A stretch of 17,746 nucleotides of DNA from DRWZ01 sp964601505. GTDB lineage: Bacteria; Calescibacteriota; Calescibacteriia; Calescibacteriales; Calescibacteriaceae. The notes below the pieces were generated by a model, which worked only from the letters and a program-made list of their open reading frames with translations, was not told the origin of the DNA and did no database searches. The translations under genes were made by a program, and so were the position numbers. Shown piece by piece: positions 5,964 through 14,361 of this stretch (positions are counted from its first letter, which is position 1; every line of letters begins with the position of its first letter). Location: contig CAZRNR010000042.1 in NCBI GenBank assembly GCA_964601505.1, forward strand, positions 1 through 17,746, in the 5' to 3' direction.

Positions 5964-8093
5964 ATGAGAATAGGAACAAAGATAGATGGTGTGGATATAG
6001 AGGTAATAGTAGGAGAGTTAGCAGGTCAGGCGGATGGTGCAGCAATGGTTAGGTATAATGATACAGTTGTTTTTACTGCTGCCGTTTCTTCAAAGACTAA
6101 TGTTCCGGGGGTTGATTTTCTTCCCTTAACGGTAGAATTTAGAGAGAAATCTTATGCTATAGGTGAGATACCTGGAGGATTTTACAAAAGGGAAGGGAAA
6201 CCTACAGAAAATGAGATACTGATATCGCGATTAATAGACAGGTCTATAAGGCCGCTTTTTCAAGATGGCTATGTGGAGGATACTCAGGTGATATCTTACG
6301 TTCTATCATCTGATGGTAGTAAAGGGGAAGATATAATTGCCATAAATACTACTGCCATAGCGCTTTTGATTTCCGACATACCTTTCAATATACCAGTTGC
6401 TGCTGTAAGGATAGGGATGTATGGAGATAGATTTGTAGTCAATCCATCAAAGGATGAGGAAAGAAAGGACCTTGATTTAGTTGTTTCTGGGAATGAGCAA
6501 GGGATAGTTATGGTGGAGGGAAGGGCGAACTTCATATCGGAAGAGAAATTTCTTCAGGCGCTTGAAATTGCTCATCATAAGATAAAGGAGATAATAGAAT
6601 TTGAGAAGAAAATAGTAAAAGCTGTTGGAAAGCCAAAGAGAGAGTTCAAGCCTATAACATTTTCTGAGGAGATCATAAAGAAGATTGCGTCAAGGTATGA
6701 CTATAGAGATATAATACAAACTGATACTAAGAAATCAAGACGAGAGAAGGAGAAACAGGCGATTGAGGATATACTGAAAAATTTAGATGATTATATTCCA
6801 AAAGATGAAAAGTTTTCTGACGAAGAAAGGAAAGCAATAGTTGTTCAGTCTTTTCTTGAATACATAAGGAGGGGGGTAAGAAGGACAATAGTTTTAGATA
6901 AGAAGAGGATAGATGGAAGGGGACCAGATGATATAAGGGAGATAAGAATAGAACTTGGAGTGCTTCCTCGTGTTCATGGCTCAGCGATATTTACGAGGGG
7001 AGAAACTCAGGCTCTGGTTTCTGTGACTCTCGGGACTCCCAAGGATATACAACCTGTTGAGATTTTCGGTGTTGCTTCAGGTGGTGAATCAAAGAGATTC
7101 ATGCTACACTACAATTTCCCACCGTTTTCTTCTGGTGAAGTTAAACCAATTAAGGGACCTTCAAGGAGAGAGATAGGACATGGATACCTTGCTGAAAAAG
7201 CTCTCATGCCGCTTATACCGGATGAGGAAAAGTTTCCCTACACAATAAGAGTCGTATCGGATATACTTTCATCTAATGGTTCAACATCTATGGCTTCCGT
7301 GTGTGGGGGAAGTTTAGCACTGTTTGATGCGGGTGTTCCTGTTCCATACCATGTTGCTGGAGTAGCTATGGGAGTCATAATGGAGCCAGAATCATATGAG
7401 GTCATAACAGATATACTTGGGGATGAAGATCATCTTGGAGATATGGATTTCAAAATAGCTGGTTCAAAGCAGGGAATAAGTGCGGTTCAGATGGACTTGA
7501 AAGTTTTCAGCATTTCTACAGATATACTAAAGGATGCCATAGCGAGAGCCAAGAGAGCAAGAGAGAAAATAATAGACATCATGAGCAGCCATATAACTAC
7601 TCCCAAGCCAATATCTTTATATGCTCCGCGATTTGCCAAAGTAAAAATAGATGTTGAAAAAATAGGAACTCTTATAGGTCCAAACGGTAGAAACATAAAG
7701 ATGATAGTTGAGAAGACGAAATCAGATATAGATATAGATCAGGATGGAAATATCAAAATATTTGCAGTTAGTGAGCAAAAGCTAAAAGAAACTTTGGATC
7801 TTATAAATTATTTCACGGCAGATGTAGAAGTCGGAAAGATTTATAAAGCAAAGGTAAAGAGAATACTTCCAAACGGAGCGTTAGTCCAAATCATTCCTTC
7901 TCTGCAATATGCATTTATGCACATATCCCAGGTTGATACAAGAAGAATCGCGAAGGTAACTGAATCGCTCAAGCCAAATGAAGAGATTGAGGTTAAGGTG
8001 ATAAAGATAGAAGAGGATGGAAGGATACTTGTTTCAAGGAAAGAAACAATGCAGAGTAGACAAGAAGATATTAGACATAGGAGGAAAAGATAG
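5964..8093 (+). CDS. pnp: Polynucleotide phosphorylase (polyribonucleotide nucleotidyltransferase)
   Basis: PNPase degrades RNA 3' to 5' by phosphorolysis in the cytoplasm, often within a degradosome. Domains in order are: first RNase PH domain (QADGAAMVRYNDTVVF, then EIPGGFYKREGKPTE and SRLIDRSIRPLF), the all-helical linker, the catalytic second RNase PH domain (FSSGEVK, SNGSTSMASVCGGSLALFDAG, and GDMDFKIAG with the metal-binding Asp pair), a KH domain (IGTLIGPNGRNIK, GxxG as GPNG) and an S1 domain (VGKIYKAKVKRILPNGALV, FMHISQV, ILVSRKE). From the ATG at 5964 (MRIGTKIDGVDIEV) it has 709 residues, matching the family. The frame also permits ATG 5901 or GTG 5886, adding 21 or 26 unconserved residues. 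No good Shine-Dalgarno sequence precedes any of these. It is divergent from the HNH gene and convergent with the next gene. rpsO, a frequent neighbour, is absent. Confidence 0.97.
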   Translation: MRIGTKIDGVDIEVIVGELAGQADGAAMVRYNDTVVFTAAVSSKTNVPGVDFLPLTVEFREKSYAIGEIPGGFYKREGKPTENEILISRLIDRSIRPLFQDGYVEDTQVISYVLSSDGSKGEDIIAINTTAIALLISDIPFNIPVAAVRIGMYGDRFVVNPSKDEERKDLDLVVSGNEQGIVMVEGRANFISEEKFLQALEIAHHKIKEIIEFEKKIVKAVGKPKREFKPITFSEEIIKKIASRYDYRDIIQTDTKKSRREKEKQAIEDILKNLDDYIPKDEKFSDEERKAIVVQSFLEYIRRGVRRTIVLDKKRIDGRGPDDIREIRIELGVLPRVHGSAIFTRGETQALVSVTLGTPKDIQPVEIFGVASGGESKRFMLHYNFPPFSSGEVKPIKGPSRREIGHGYLAEKALMPLIPDEEKFPYTIRVVSDILSSNGSTSMASVCGGSLALFDAGVPVPYHVAGVAMGVIMEPESYEVITDILGDEDHLGDMDFKIAGSKQGISAVQMDLKVFSISTDILKDAIARAKRAREKIIDIMSSHITTPKPISLYAPRFAKVKIDVEKIGTLIGPNGRNIKMIVEKTKSDIDIDQDGNIKIFAVSEQKLKETLDLINYFTADVEVGKIYKAKVKRILPNGALVQIIPSLQYAFMHISQVDTRRIAKVTESLKPNEEIEVKVIKIEEDGRILVSRKETMQSRQEDIRHRRKR

Positions 8094-8101
8094 ATAATAG
8101 T

Positions 8102-8431
8102 TCAATATTTGGAAGGTCTTTCAACTGTTGGGTAATCAAAACCCATGCTTTTTGCTGTATTATAGAGCTTCGCTGGGTTTTCAAGCAGCATGAGTTCTGC
8201 TTCAGCTTTTGATTCCTTATCTCTTAAAGATTCAAGTTGATTGACAAGTTTAGTTATCTTGTATCCGCTACCAACAACATTTGCTTTAATATAGACAGTT
8301 ATAAACAATGGTAGGAACATTATAATGCAACCAAGGACATAGCCCAAAAATTTATGTTCTACAGGATTAGTTTTTGTCTTACCTTTGAAAACTCTTGAGG
8401 AATCTTCAAGGATATATTTAATATCTCCCAT
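8102..8431 (-). CDS. Small membrane protein resembling FtsL/septum-formation-initiator proteins
   Basis: This 109-residue protein has the FtsL/DivIC layout. A basic cytoplasmic N-terminus is followed by one hydrophobic segment at about residues 29-49 (LGYVLGCIIMFLPLFITVYI). A helical, heptad-like stretch at about 55-84 follows (ITKLVNQLESLRDKESKAEA), and the end reads LLENPAKLYNTAKSMGF, like the 'L..P..LE..A...G' tail of FtsL-type proteins. In cell division such proteins bridge FtsB and FtsQ at the septum. It is the last of four minus-strand genes and ends 8 bp from the end of pnp. There is no ftsI or mraW nearby, so it may be a paralogue. The assignment rests on layout more than on conserved residues. 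Confidence 0.5.
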   Translation of the reverse strand: MGDIKYILEDSSRVFKGKTKTNPVEHKFLGYVLGCIIMFLPLFITVYIKANVVGSGYKITKLVNQLESLRDKESKAEAELMLLENPAKLYNTAKSMGFDYPTVERPSKY

Positions 8432-8493
8432 TTCATTGTTCTATTTTAAAAATTTGAAAAAAGTTCTTCCAAGAATTTGTATTGATTGCGATA

Positions 8494-8528
8494 TTAGATC
8501 TCAATATCTATTAGATCTCAAATATCTA
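8494..8528. repeat. Two-copy tandem repeat of 17-18 bp ending in a stop codon
   Basis: TTAGATCTCAATATCTA (8494-8510) is followed directly by TTAGATCTCAAATATCTA (8511-8528), identical except for one extra A. The second copy includes the stop codon (CTA on the plus strand, 8526-8528) of the minus-strand gene that follows. Each unit contains AGATCT. It looks like a local slippage duplication just after the gene end. Confidence 0.7.
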
Positions 8529-9842
8529 CAGGAGCCATTCCACAAAATACCACGGAGATAACTGTATGAATTTGAGCAGGGAAATTTTCATTTTATCTGA
8601 GTTCATTCCTATTTTTTCCATGGAACGAGCTATAAGTAAGTTTGCTAGTAAATCTATCTTTTTCTTTTTGATAAATCCAAAGCCATTCGGATCAAATTCG
8701 TAGAACAAATTTTCTCCTTTTTTCCAATCTATTAAAGAAATCAGTTGTTGAGTTTTCTCTTTATATACATTTTCACCCGTTACTCTAAATATTGTGGAGT
8801 ATGCAGATGCTCCACAAGCTATATCTATAAGAAGATTGAAAACATTCTTGCTATTTGAGTGATAAACTTTTGAGATTTTTTCACCTGATTTTTCTATAAG
8901 GACTTCCTCAAGTTTTCCCATAATTTGCTTTGCATTATTCACGTCACCAATGTAGCAGAACTCTTCAGCTATTGAGGCGTTTTCACTGAAAAATATCCTT
9001 GAATCTGGATTGGGCTTTGATCTGATTTTTCTTATTCCCTCGGTAGATTTGTAGTATTCTGAATCCTCCATAAGACAAGAAAAATATAGGCCTGACGGGC
9101 TTCTTAATGACTCCACGAATTTCAAAATCTTATCTGCTTTAGATTCATCAATTTTGGATAGCAGCCTTGCATATTTGATGTTGAGATAAGATTCTTTAAA
9201 TGTAGAAAAGCTAATCGGATTTTGTATGGATGTTCCAGAGAATAAACCAGATTCGACTTTATCTTCATTCTTTTCTAAGATTGACAGGATGGTTTGAGAT
9301 TTACCTTTATCTCCTACCTTCAAGAGATATTCCAGAGCAGAAAGAAGCCAGTATGTGCTGAAATCTTGAGCTTTGCTTAGTCCATCTATAAGCTTTTCTA
9401 CGATTTTCTCAACTTGACGAACAATATCTTCCTTATTTTCTGCAAGGATTTTATCATCTTCAATATCTTCTTCCATATCTTCAGCTGCTATTTTTTCTAC
9501 CGTATCTCTTTCCTTGTTTATGATTGTTCCAAGTTCTATCATGAACTTTATGAATGTTTCATAGTTAGCGACTCCGCCTCCACCGATGATTCTTCCATCT
9601 TTTGTAGTTATAACAACAGAAGGAGTATTCCTGAGTCCGTATTTCATGGAAACATCTGGTCTTTCTTGAGATTCAACCAAAATTGGCATATACATCTGTG
9701 AATAGGATTCTATACCTTTCCTTCCAAATATACCTTTCTCCATATATTCACTTTCTTCCTGACCAAGCCTCTTTATAAATATAAGTTTGAATCTACTATC
9801 TTCTAGAAGTTCTCGATCGTCCCACTCATACCACTTGATCAT
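8526..9842 (-). CDS. Thioredoxin-fold/DUF255 (YyaL-like) relative lacking the CxxC motif
   Basis: A 438-residue protein. Residues 1-108 look like the N-terminal thioredoxin-like domain of the DUF255/YyaL (spermatogenesis-associated protein 20) family. It begins with IKWYEW and carries SQERPDVSMKYG at 58-69, matching the family's R-x-ERPD-x-D-x-x-Y, then RNTPSVVITTKDGRIIGGGG with a cis-Pro-type TP. The family's CHWC redox site should fall near residues 27-32 but reads LGQEES, so no disulfide chemistry is expected. Residues 110-145 form an acidic linker (AAEDMEEDIEDD). The remainder is mostly helical and much shorter than the usual alpha/alpha-barrel. There is no signal peptide or membrane segment. 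It lies between the TRAP-type binding protein and the FtsL-like gene, 47 nt after the former. Function unknown; family link moderate. Confidence 0.6.
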   Translation of the reverse strand: MIKWYEWDDRELLEDSRFKLIFIKRLGQEESEYMEKGIFGRKGIESYSQMYMPILVESQERPDVSMKYGLRNTPSVVITTKDGRIIGGGGVANYETFIKFMIELGTIINKERDTVEKIAAEDMEEDIEDDKILAENKEDIVRQVEKIVEKLIDGLSKAQDFSTYWLLSALEYLLKVGDKGKSQTILSILEKNEDKVESGLFSGTSIQNPISFSTFKESYLNIKYARLLSKIDESKADKILKFVESLRSPSGLYFSCLMEDSEYYKSTEGIRKIRSKPNPDSRIFFSENASIAEEFCYIGDVNNAKQIMGKLEEVLIEKSGEKISKVYHSNSKNVFNLLIDIACGASAYSTIFRVTGENVYKEKTQQLISLIDWKKGENLFYEFDPNGFGFIKKKKIDLLANLLIARSMEKIGMNSDKMKISLLKFIQLSPWYFVEWLL

Positions 9843-9889
9843 AGCTAATCAACTTAATCTCTAACAAATATAGATTTCAACTTTTCAGG

Positions 9890-10849
9890 TTAATAGGAAG
9901 TCTTTGAAGATCTGCGTATTCTATCAAGTTCTTTTTCTATAAGGGCATAAAATTCCTTTACTTTTGGATTCTCTTCTAATAACCTTTGTTTGACCCTTTC
10001 CATGGATAGTTTCAATTTCTCTATATTTTCTTTAGGTTCATTGACTCGTTTTATTTTTCCGAGAGACTTTGCTTGGACTTCTTGATTAAGTTTTATGACA
10101 TCTTTTTCAACATTTATTCCTGATTCAAAGATTCTTTTTTCAGATTGCTGCCGAGTTTCAAGGGGAATTTTTTCCCATATATCTTTTCTTATCAATATAC
10201 CGGCGGTGTAAAGGAACTGAGGGATATCTATATACGATTTCACATGGTTCCCCCACTGCAAGGCCTGTAGGGCGTACCAAGCATTTAATACGGAATCAAC
10301 CATGCCAGTTGCCAATGCTTGGAGAACATCGTTTATCTGCAGTGGAATTATTTTGAAGACATCTCTCATTTCCTTTCCTTGCGATTCTGATAATACATCT
10401 CCGGTCCAGACCCAAAGGTTAGATCCCCAGGGGTTTTCTTTTCGTGAGAATATATATATGAAACCTATGGCAAAATGAGAGAGCAACTTATAGCCTTTTT
10501 CTTCAAATCTTTTCTGGAGTTCTGGAAAAAGCCTATCTCTAACGGCAAAAAATTCTTCATAGGAGTTGAATACCAATGGTATATCGTAAGCTCTGATCTC
10601 GGGTGAAATCATTTCAAGACCATGACTTGTCATTCCAGCTGCATGAATCTGGCCTATTCTTATTTTTTTGACTATTTCATACTCATCCCCCATAGAAGTT
10701 CCTCCATATATGATGAGTTTTATGTTCTGATCCTTTGCAAGTGTTTTCTCCACATCTTTAGCCATACTATACCAGTAAGATCCTTCTGGAGCTATGGAGG
10801 CAAACTTTATCGTCAAAGTTGTTAGAACTATAAGACTTAAGCAAAGCAT
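9890..10849 (-). CDS. TRAP-type transporter substrate-binding protein (DctP family, possibly TatP-like)
   Basis: A 319-residue periplasmic-type binding protein. Residues 1-17 form a short hydrophobic signal sequence (LCLSLIVLTTLTI) with little positive charge ahead of it. The mature part follows DctP order: IKFASIAPEGS, IIYGGTSMGDE, KIRIGQIHAAGMT, an IPLVFNSYEEF motif, then GFIYIFSRKE and ALATGMVDSVLNAW. The conserved Arg that holds a carboxylate in classical DctP/SiaP proteins sits in an 'L-K-I-R' segment; here it reads LWVW (145-148), so the Arg is replaced by Trp. That change recalls TatP-type TRAP proteins thought to bind uncharged or hydrophobic ligands. No DctQ or DctM membrane subunits are in the window. 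The ATG at 10849 is the first in frame after a TAA and has no Shine-Dalgarno sequence. It lies 47 nt downstream of the radical SAM gene. Confidence 0.83.
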   Translation of the reverse strand: MLCLSLIVLTTLTIKFASIAPEGSYWYSMAKDVEKTLAKDQNIKLIIYGGTSMGDEYEIVKKIRIGQIHAAGMTSHGLEMISPEIRAYDIPLVFNSYEEFFAVRDRLFPELQKRFEEKGYKLLSHFAIGFIYIFSRKENPWGSNLWVWTGDVLSESQGKEMRDVFKIIPLQINDVLQALATGMVDSVLNAWYALQALQWGNHVKSYIDIPQFLYTAGILIRKDIWEKIPLETRQQSEKRIFESGINVEKDVIKLNQEVQAKSLGKIKRVNEPKENIEKLKLSMERVKQRLLEENPKVKEFYALIEKELDRIRRSSKTSY

Positions 10850-10896
10850 AATTTAAATAATAAACCAAAAAAGAAAAATTTTCAACAAAAAAATAA

Positions 10897-12357
10897 TCAA
10901 AAGAAAGATTTGTAGATAGTATATTGCAGATCTTTTGTAAGAGATTTAAGATGTTCAACCATAATCTTAAAGATACTAAAGATTATGTCAGATCCCCTAT
11001 CAAGAAGCAGCTTTATGACTTTATCAAAAGTCAAATTTGCATAGATATGCGCTTTTCTCTGGAGTTTTATAAGCTTTTTGGGAGTTAGTTCGGTCCATTC
11101 CATCTTATATGGTAAATCGGAGATGTAAGAGGAAAACCTATCCCAATCTTCCTCTTTAAACTCATATTTCCCCTTGATATAATTTTCCCATAATTCTGTT
11201 CCAGGATAAGGTACTGTTATGGAGAATTTTGCCCCATATGTTCCAAGATTTCTTGCAAATTTGATTGTTTCTTCTGCCAATTTTTCGTTTTCTCCAGGTG
11301 TACCCAACATATAAAGCCCCATGACTCTTATTCCATACTTTTTTAGAGATTTAACAGCTTTTCTGACTTCCTCTACTGTTTGCTTTTTATTTATGTTTTC
11401 AAGTATTTTATCGTTTCCTCCTTCTATACCTAGGGCAACTAGTTCGCATCCAGATTCTTTTAATGCTTCCGCAAGTTCATCATCTATTATCTGAGCTCTT
11501 GTTTCACAGTCCCAACTCATTTTCTTACCTATACCTCTTTTTATCATATAGGAAAGGATTTTCAGGCCAAGAGATTTTGAAGGTGGAAAAAGAGGATCAA
11601 CAAACCAAAAATGCTTGCATCCAAAATTTTCATAAAAAGTTTCCATCTCATCACATATATTTTCTGGGGATCTGATGGTATATTTCCTACCCATCTGAAC
11701 CATGCAGAAATTACACGAGAAAGGGCATCCTCTTGACCCAAGGATTGTAAGAACAGGAACAACTTTTTTGTTCGGTGGAACAGGTTTGTAAAACTTCATG
11801 TATTTTCTAAAATACTCCCATGCAGGGAAGGGAATGGAATCTAAATCTTTAATCCTGTCTCTATTAAGAGTTGATATGATTTCTCCGTCTGACCTGAAAA
11901 CCGCACCTTTACTAACTCTGACCTCTCCAGAGTCTTGAAAAGATCCTAAAATTTCTTCAAAAGTTTCTTCTCCTTCACCTTTTACAGCAGCGTCTGCTAA
12001 TCCACTTTTGACGATATCATAACTAAAATAGCTTGCGTGAGCTCCTCCCATAATTATCTTTGTTCTTGGAAGGATTTCCCTTATAGCTCTTGAGACTTTG
12101 AAGGAAAAATTTGCTGTCTGTGTCAAAACAGAAATGCAAAGTAGATCTGGTTTAAATTCTTTTATCCTACTGATGGTTTGGCTAATGTCAAGTTTTTCAA
12201 CAGAGTTATCTAAAACTTCTATATCTTTCGTGTATTTTTGGGCTATTGCGCACATATACCCGGCCCATATTGGGGGAACAGGTGTATAGAGAAACCTGTA
12301 GATTCCAAGACTTAACTTCAAATCCGGTAGAGGATTTAGGAAAAATATTCTCATCAT
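10897..12357 (-). CDS. B12-binding-domain radical SAM protein
   Basis: A 486-residue enzyme with the BchE/HpnP-like layout. Residues 1-140 form a cobalamin-binding Rossmann domain: PPIWAGYMCAIAQK, FKPDLLCISVLTQT, TKIIMGGAHASY and VKGEGEETFEEI. The radical SAM domain follows with CPFSCNFC (C211, C215, C218) binding the 4Fe-4S cluster, then FWFVDPLF, a GIEGGNDKIL motif, and GIRVMGLYMLGTPGE. The last 100 residues are a helical tail. Such enzymes perform methylations, cyclisations or rearrangements on unreactive carbons; the substrate cannot be deduced. It is the first gene of the minus-strand group leading into the TRAP binding protein, so the ligand of that protein and the enzyme's product may be related (inference). 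Start at ATG 12357; no Shine-Dalgarno sequence. Confidence 0.92.
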   Translation of the reverse strand: MMRIFFLNPLPDLKLSLGIYRFLYTPVPPIWAGYMCAIAQKYTKDIEVLDNSVEKLDISQTISRIKEFKPDLLCISVLTQTANFSFKVSRAIREILPRTKIIMGGAHASYFSYDIVKSGLADAAVKGEGEETFEEILGSFQDSGEVRVSKGAVFRSDGEIISTLNRDRIKDLDSIPFPAWEYFRKYMKFYKPVPPNKKVVPVLTILGSRGCPFSCNFCMVQMGRKYTIRSPENICDEMETFYENFGCKHFWFVDPLFPPSKSLGLKILSYMIKRGIGKKMSWDCETRAQIIDDELAEALKESGCELVALGIEGGNDKILENINKKQTVEEVRKAVKSLKKYGIRVMGLYMLGTPGENEKLAEETIKFARNLGTYGAKFSITVPYPGTELWENYIKGKYEFKEEDWDRFSSYISDLPYKMEWTELTPKKLIKLQRKAHIYANLTFDKVIKLLLDRGSDIIFSIFKIMVEHLKSLTKDLQYTIYKSFF

Positions 12358-12800
12358 ACTGAAATTTAATCAAAAATTTTTATTCAGGGTGATTTTAATA
12401 GCGCTTTTCTGATCTTTTATGTAAAGAAGATTTGGAGGAAGTTTAAAGATGCAGTTGTAGATAAGTGGGAGTAATTGGAGGTAATCTTAAATAGGGGCTT
12501 TGGAAGTTATCATGGTAAAGTGTTTTCCTAAAATCTGATGACTGGCTATAACAGAAATAAAAAAGAAAGAGAAAGTTAAAGCTTAAATGCTGTGTCAAAA
12601 ATTTTTATCCTACCAATGCAAGAGGTAATTGACAATTTTTAGTCATATTTATTTGACAAAGAACTTAAAAAATGTTTTGAAAAGGTCTTTAGATTTTTCT
12701 TTAGAAAAGTTAGGAGATTCACTATATTCTGAACTCATAGAAATCGTAAAGATTTCCATATTTTCGTACAAAATACATAGATTTATAAAAAGTAGTTTTT
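12358..12800. other. 443-bp divergent intergenic region between the radical SAM gene and serA
   Basis: Both flanking genes point away, so promoters for each should lie here. A possible minus-strand pair (TTTACA, then TATTAA 19 nt on, about 12388-12418) is weak. Near serA a TATAAA at 12784-12789 lies 11 nt before the ATG, which would suit a nearly leaderless transcript, but no good -35 was seen. Two TTGACA hexamers occur at 12629 and 12653 without matching -10 boxes. The frame from about 12364 to 12467 is open for about 34 codons without a start, possibly gene debris. A 61-codon TTG-start frame at 12629-12814 is not convincing. Confidence 0.4.
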
Positions 12801-14351
12801 ATGGAAAAACATAAGATTGTTGTATGTGACGGAGTTGATAAAGCTGGTGTAGAGATTTTGAGGGAACACTTTGAAGTTGATGAGAGAAAAAAGTTGGATG
12901 AAAATGAACTAATAGAGTTATTATCAAGTGGAGGTTATGCTGGAATCATAGTAAGGTCAGCGACAAAGATAACATCAAAGGTTATAGAAGTTTCAAAGAA
13001 TTTGAGAGTCATAGGGAGAGCCGGTATTGGGGTGGACAACATAGATGTAAAAGCTGCAACCGAGAAAGGTATAGTTGTTATGAACACACTTGGTGCAGCT
13101 AACACTACGGCGGAACATACTATAGCTCTTTTATTCTCAGTTGCGAGAAAAATTCCTCAAGCTTATGAATCTGTAAAGAACGGAAGATGGGAAAAGGAAA
13201 GATTTGTCGGCAGGGAGCTTTATGGTAAAACAATAGGTGTGATAGGATTAGGTAATATAGGTAAGAGGGTTGCAGAGATATCAAAGGCGATAGGTATGAA
13301 TGTTATATTCTACGATCCTTATGTTGATGATCCAAGATTTGAAAAAGTTTCATTTGATGATTTACTTGCTAGATCTGACATAATAACAGTTCATGTTCCT
13401 TTGAATGAGAAGACAAAAGGTCTAATAGGAGAGAATGAGATCAAAAAAATGAAGGATGGAGTAATAATTATAAACTGTGCTCGTGGGGGTATTATAGATG
13501 AATCCGCTGTTTCAAAGTATGTAGATGAAGGGAAGATTTTGGGTGCGGCTTTTGATGTTTTCTCAAAAGAGCCTATAACCCCAGATAATCCATTGATAGG
13601 CAAGGCAAATGTTGTTCTGACTCCTCATCTTGGGGCATCAACTGTTGAAGGTCAAAGAAACGCGTCTGTTGAGATATGCAATAAGATTGTGAAATTCTTG
13701 AAAGACGGTGTAATAGAAGACGCAGTAAATTTCTTCCCAATACCTCAAGATAAGAAACCTGTTTTTGAGCTTTCTGAAAAAATTGGTTCTTTTGTATCAC
13801 AAGCTTTTCCATATACCACAAAGGAGATAAGGATAACATCTTCTTCTCAAGAAGATATGCATATCGCAAAGTCTGGTGTGCTTTTTGGTTTTTTCAAAAA
13901 TATAATAGGTTCGGAGACAGTAACAGCCTTAAATGCCGAAAGGATAGCAAAATCCAAAGGTATAACAATAGCAGAAAGACATCAGGTATCACAAGATTAC
14001 AAAATAAAGATATCTGTTCAGATATCAACTGACAAGGGTGAATTTTCGGTAAGTGGGGCAATAGTTGGCAGGTCTTTAAGGTTGGTTGAAATAAATTCTA
14101 TACAGCTTGAAGCTCCTGCTGGAGGAAATATAATATTCTCGCAGAACGAAGATGTTCCGGGAGTAGTTGGGAAAATCGGTACTTTTCTTGGTGAAAAGAA
14201 TATAAACATTGCATCCATACATCTTGGGAGGGAGAAACCCGGTGGGAGAGCTATAGCTCTGATAGCAGTAGATCAGACCTTGGATCAAGGTTTGATAAGG
14301 CAGCTTGAGTCTATACCGCATATAATAAGGGCTGTGTTTGTAAAAATATAA
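12801..14351 (+). CDS. serA: D-3-phosphoglycerate dehydrogenase
   Basis: SerA oxidises 3-phosphoglycerate to 3-phosphohydroxypyruvate with NAD+, the first step of serine synthesis. The 516-residue length fits the long form: substrate-binding domain (IIVRSATKI, GRAGIGVDNID), the NAD-binding Rossmann domain (IGVIGLGNIGKRVAE), the catalytic Arg in INCARGGIIDE, Glu in DVFSKEP, and His in LTPHLGAST. After these come an intervening 'ASB' domain and a C-terminal ACT domain (EDVPGVVGKIGTFLGEKNIN, ASIHLGRE), which in relatives mediates serine feedback. Start at ATG 12801, with no Shine-Dalgarno sequence. The next gene starts 10 nt after its stop. No serB or serC is nearby. Confidence 0.97.
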   Translation: MEKHKIVVCDGVDKAGVEILREHFEVDERKKLDENELIELLSSGGYAGIIVRSATKITSKVIEVSKNLRVIGRAGIGVDNIDVKAATEKGIVVMNTLGAANTTAEHTIALLFSVARKIPQAYESVKNGRWEKERFVGRELYGKTIGVIGLGNIGKRVAEISKAIGMNVIFYDPYVDDPRFEKVSFDDLLARSDIITVHVPLNEKTKGLIGENEIKKMKDGVIIINCARGGIIDESAVSKYVDEGKILGAAFDVFSKEPITPDNPLIGKANVVLTPHLGASTVEGQRNASVEICNKIVKFLKDGVIEDAVNFFPIPQDKKPVFELSEKIGSFVSQAFPYTTKEIRITSSSQEDMHIAKSGVLFGFFKNIIGSETVTALNAERIAKSKGITIAERHQVSQDYKIKISVQISTDKGEFSVSGAIVGRSLRLVEINSIQLEAPAGGNIIFSQNEDVPGVVGKIGTFLGEKNINIASIHLGREKPGGRAIALIAVDQTLDQGLIRQLESIPHIIRAVFVKI

Positions 14352-14361
14352 AGGTGGAATT

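Noticed and set aside
8094..8101. Terminators at the convergent ends of pnp/FtsL-like and of the small membrane protein/START-like genes
   Set aside because: Gaps are only 8 and 15 bp and no stable hairpin with a T-run is visible.
12629..12814. 61-codon TTG-start ORF upstream of serA
   Set aside because: It has no good ribosome binding site, overlaps the serA start, shows no recognisable domain and lies in AT-rich DNA where such frames arise by chance.
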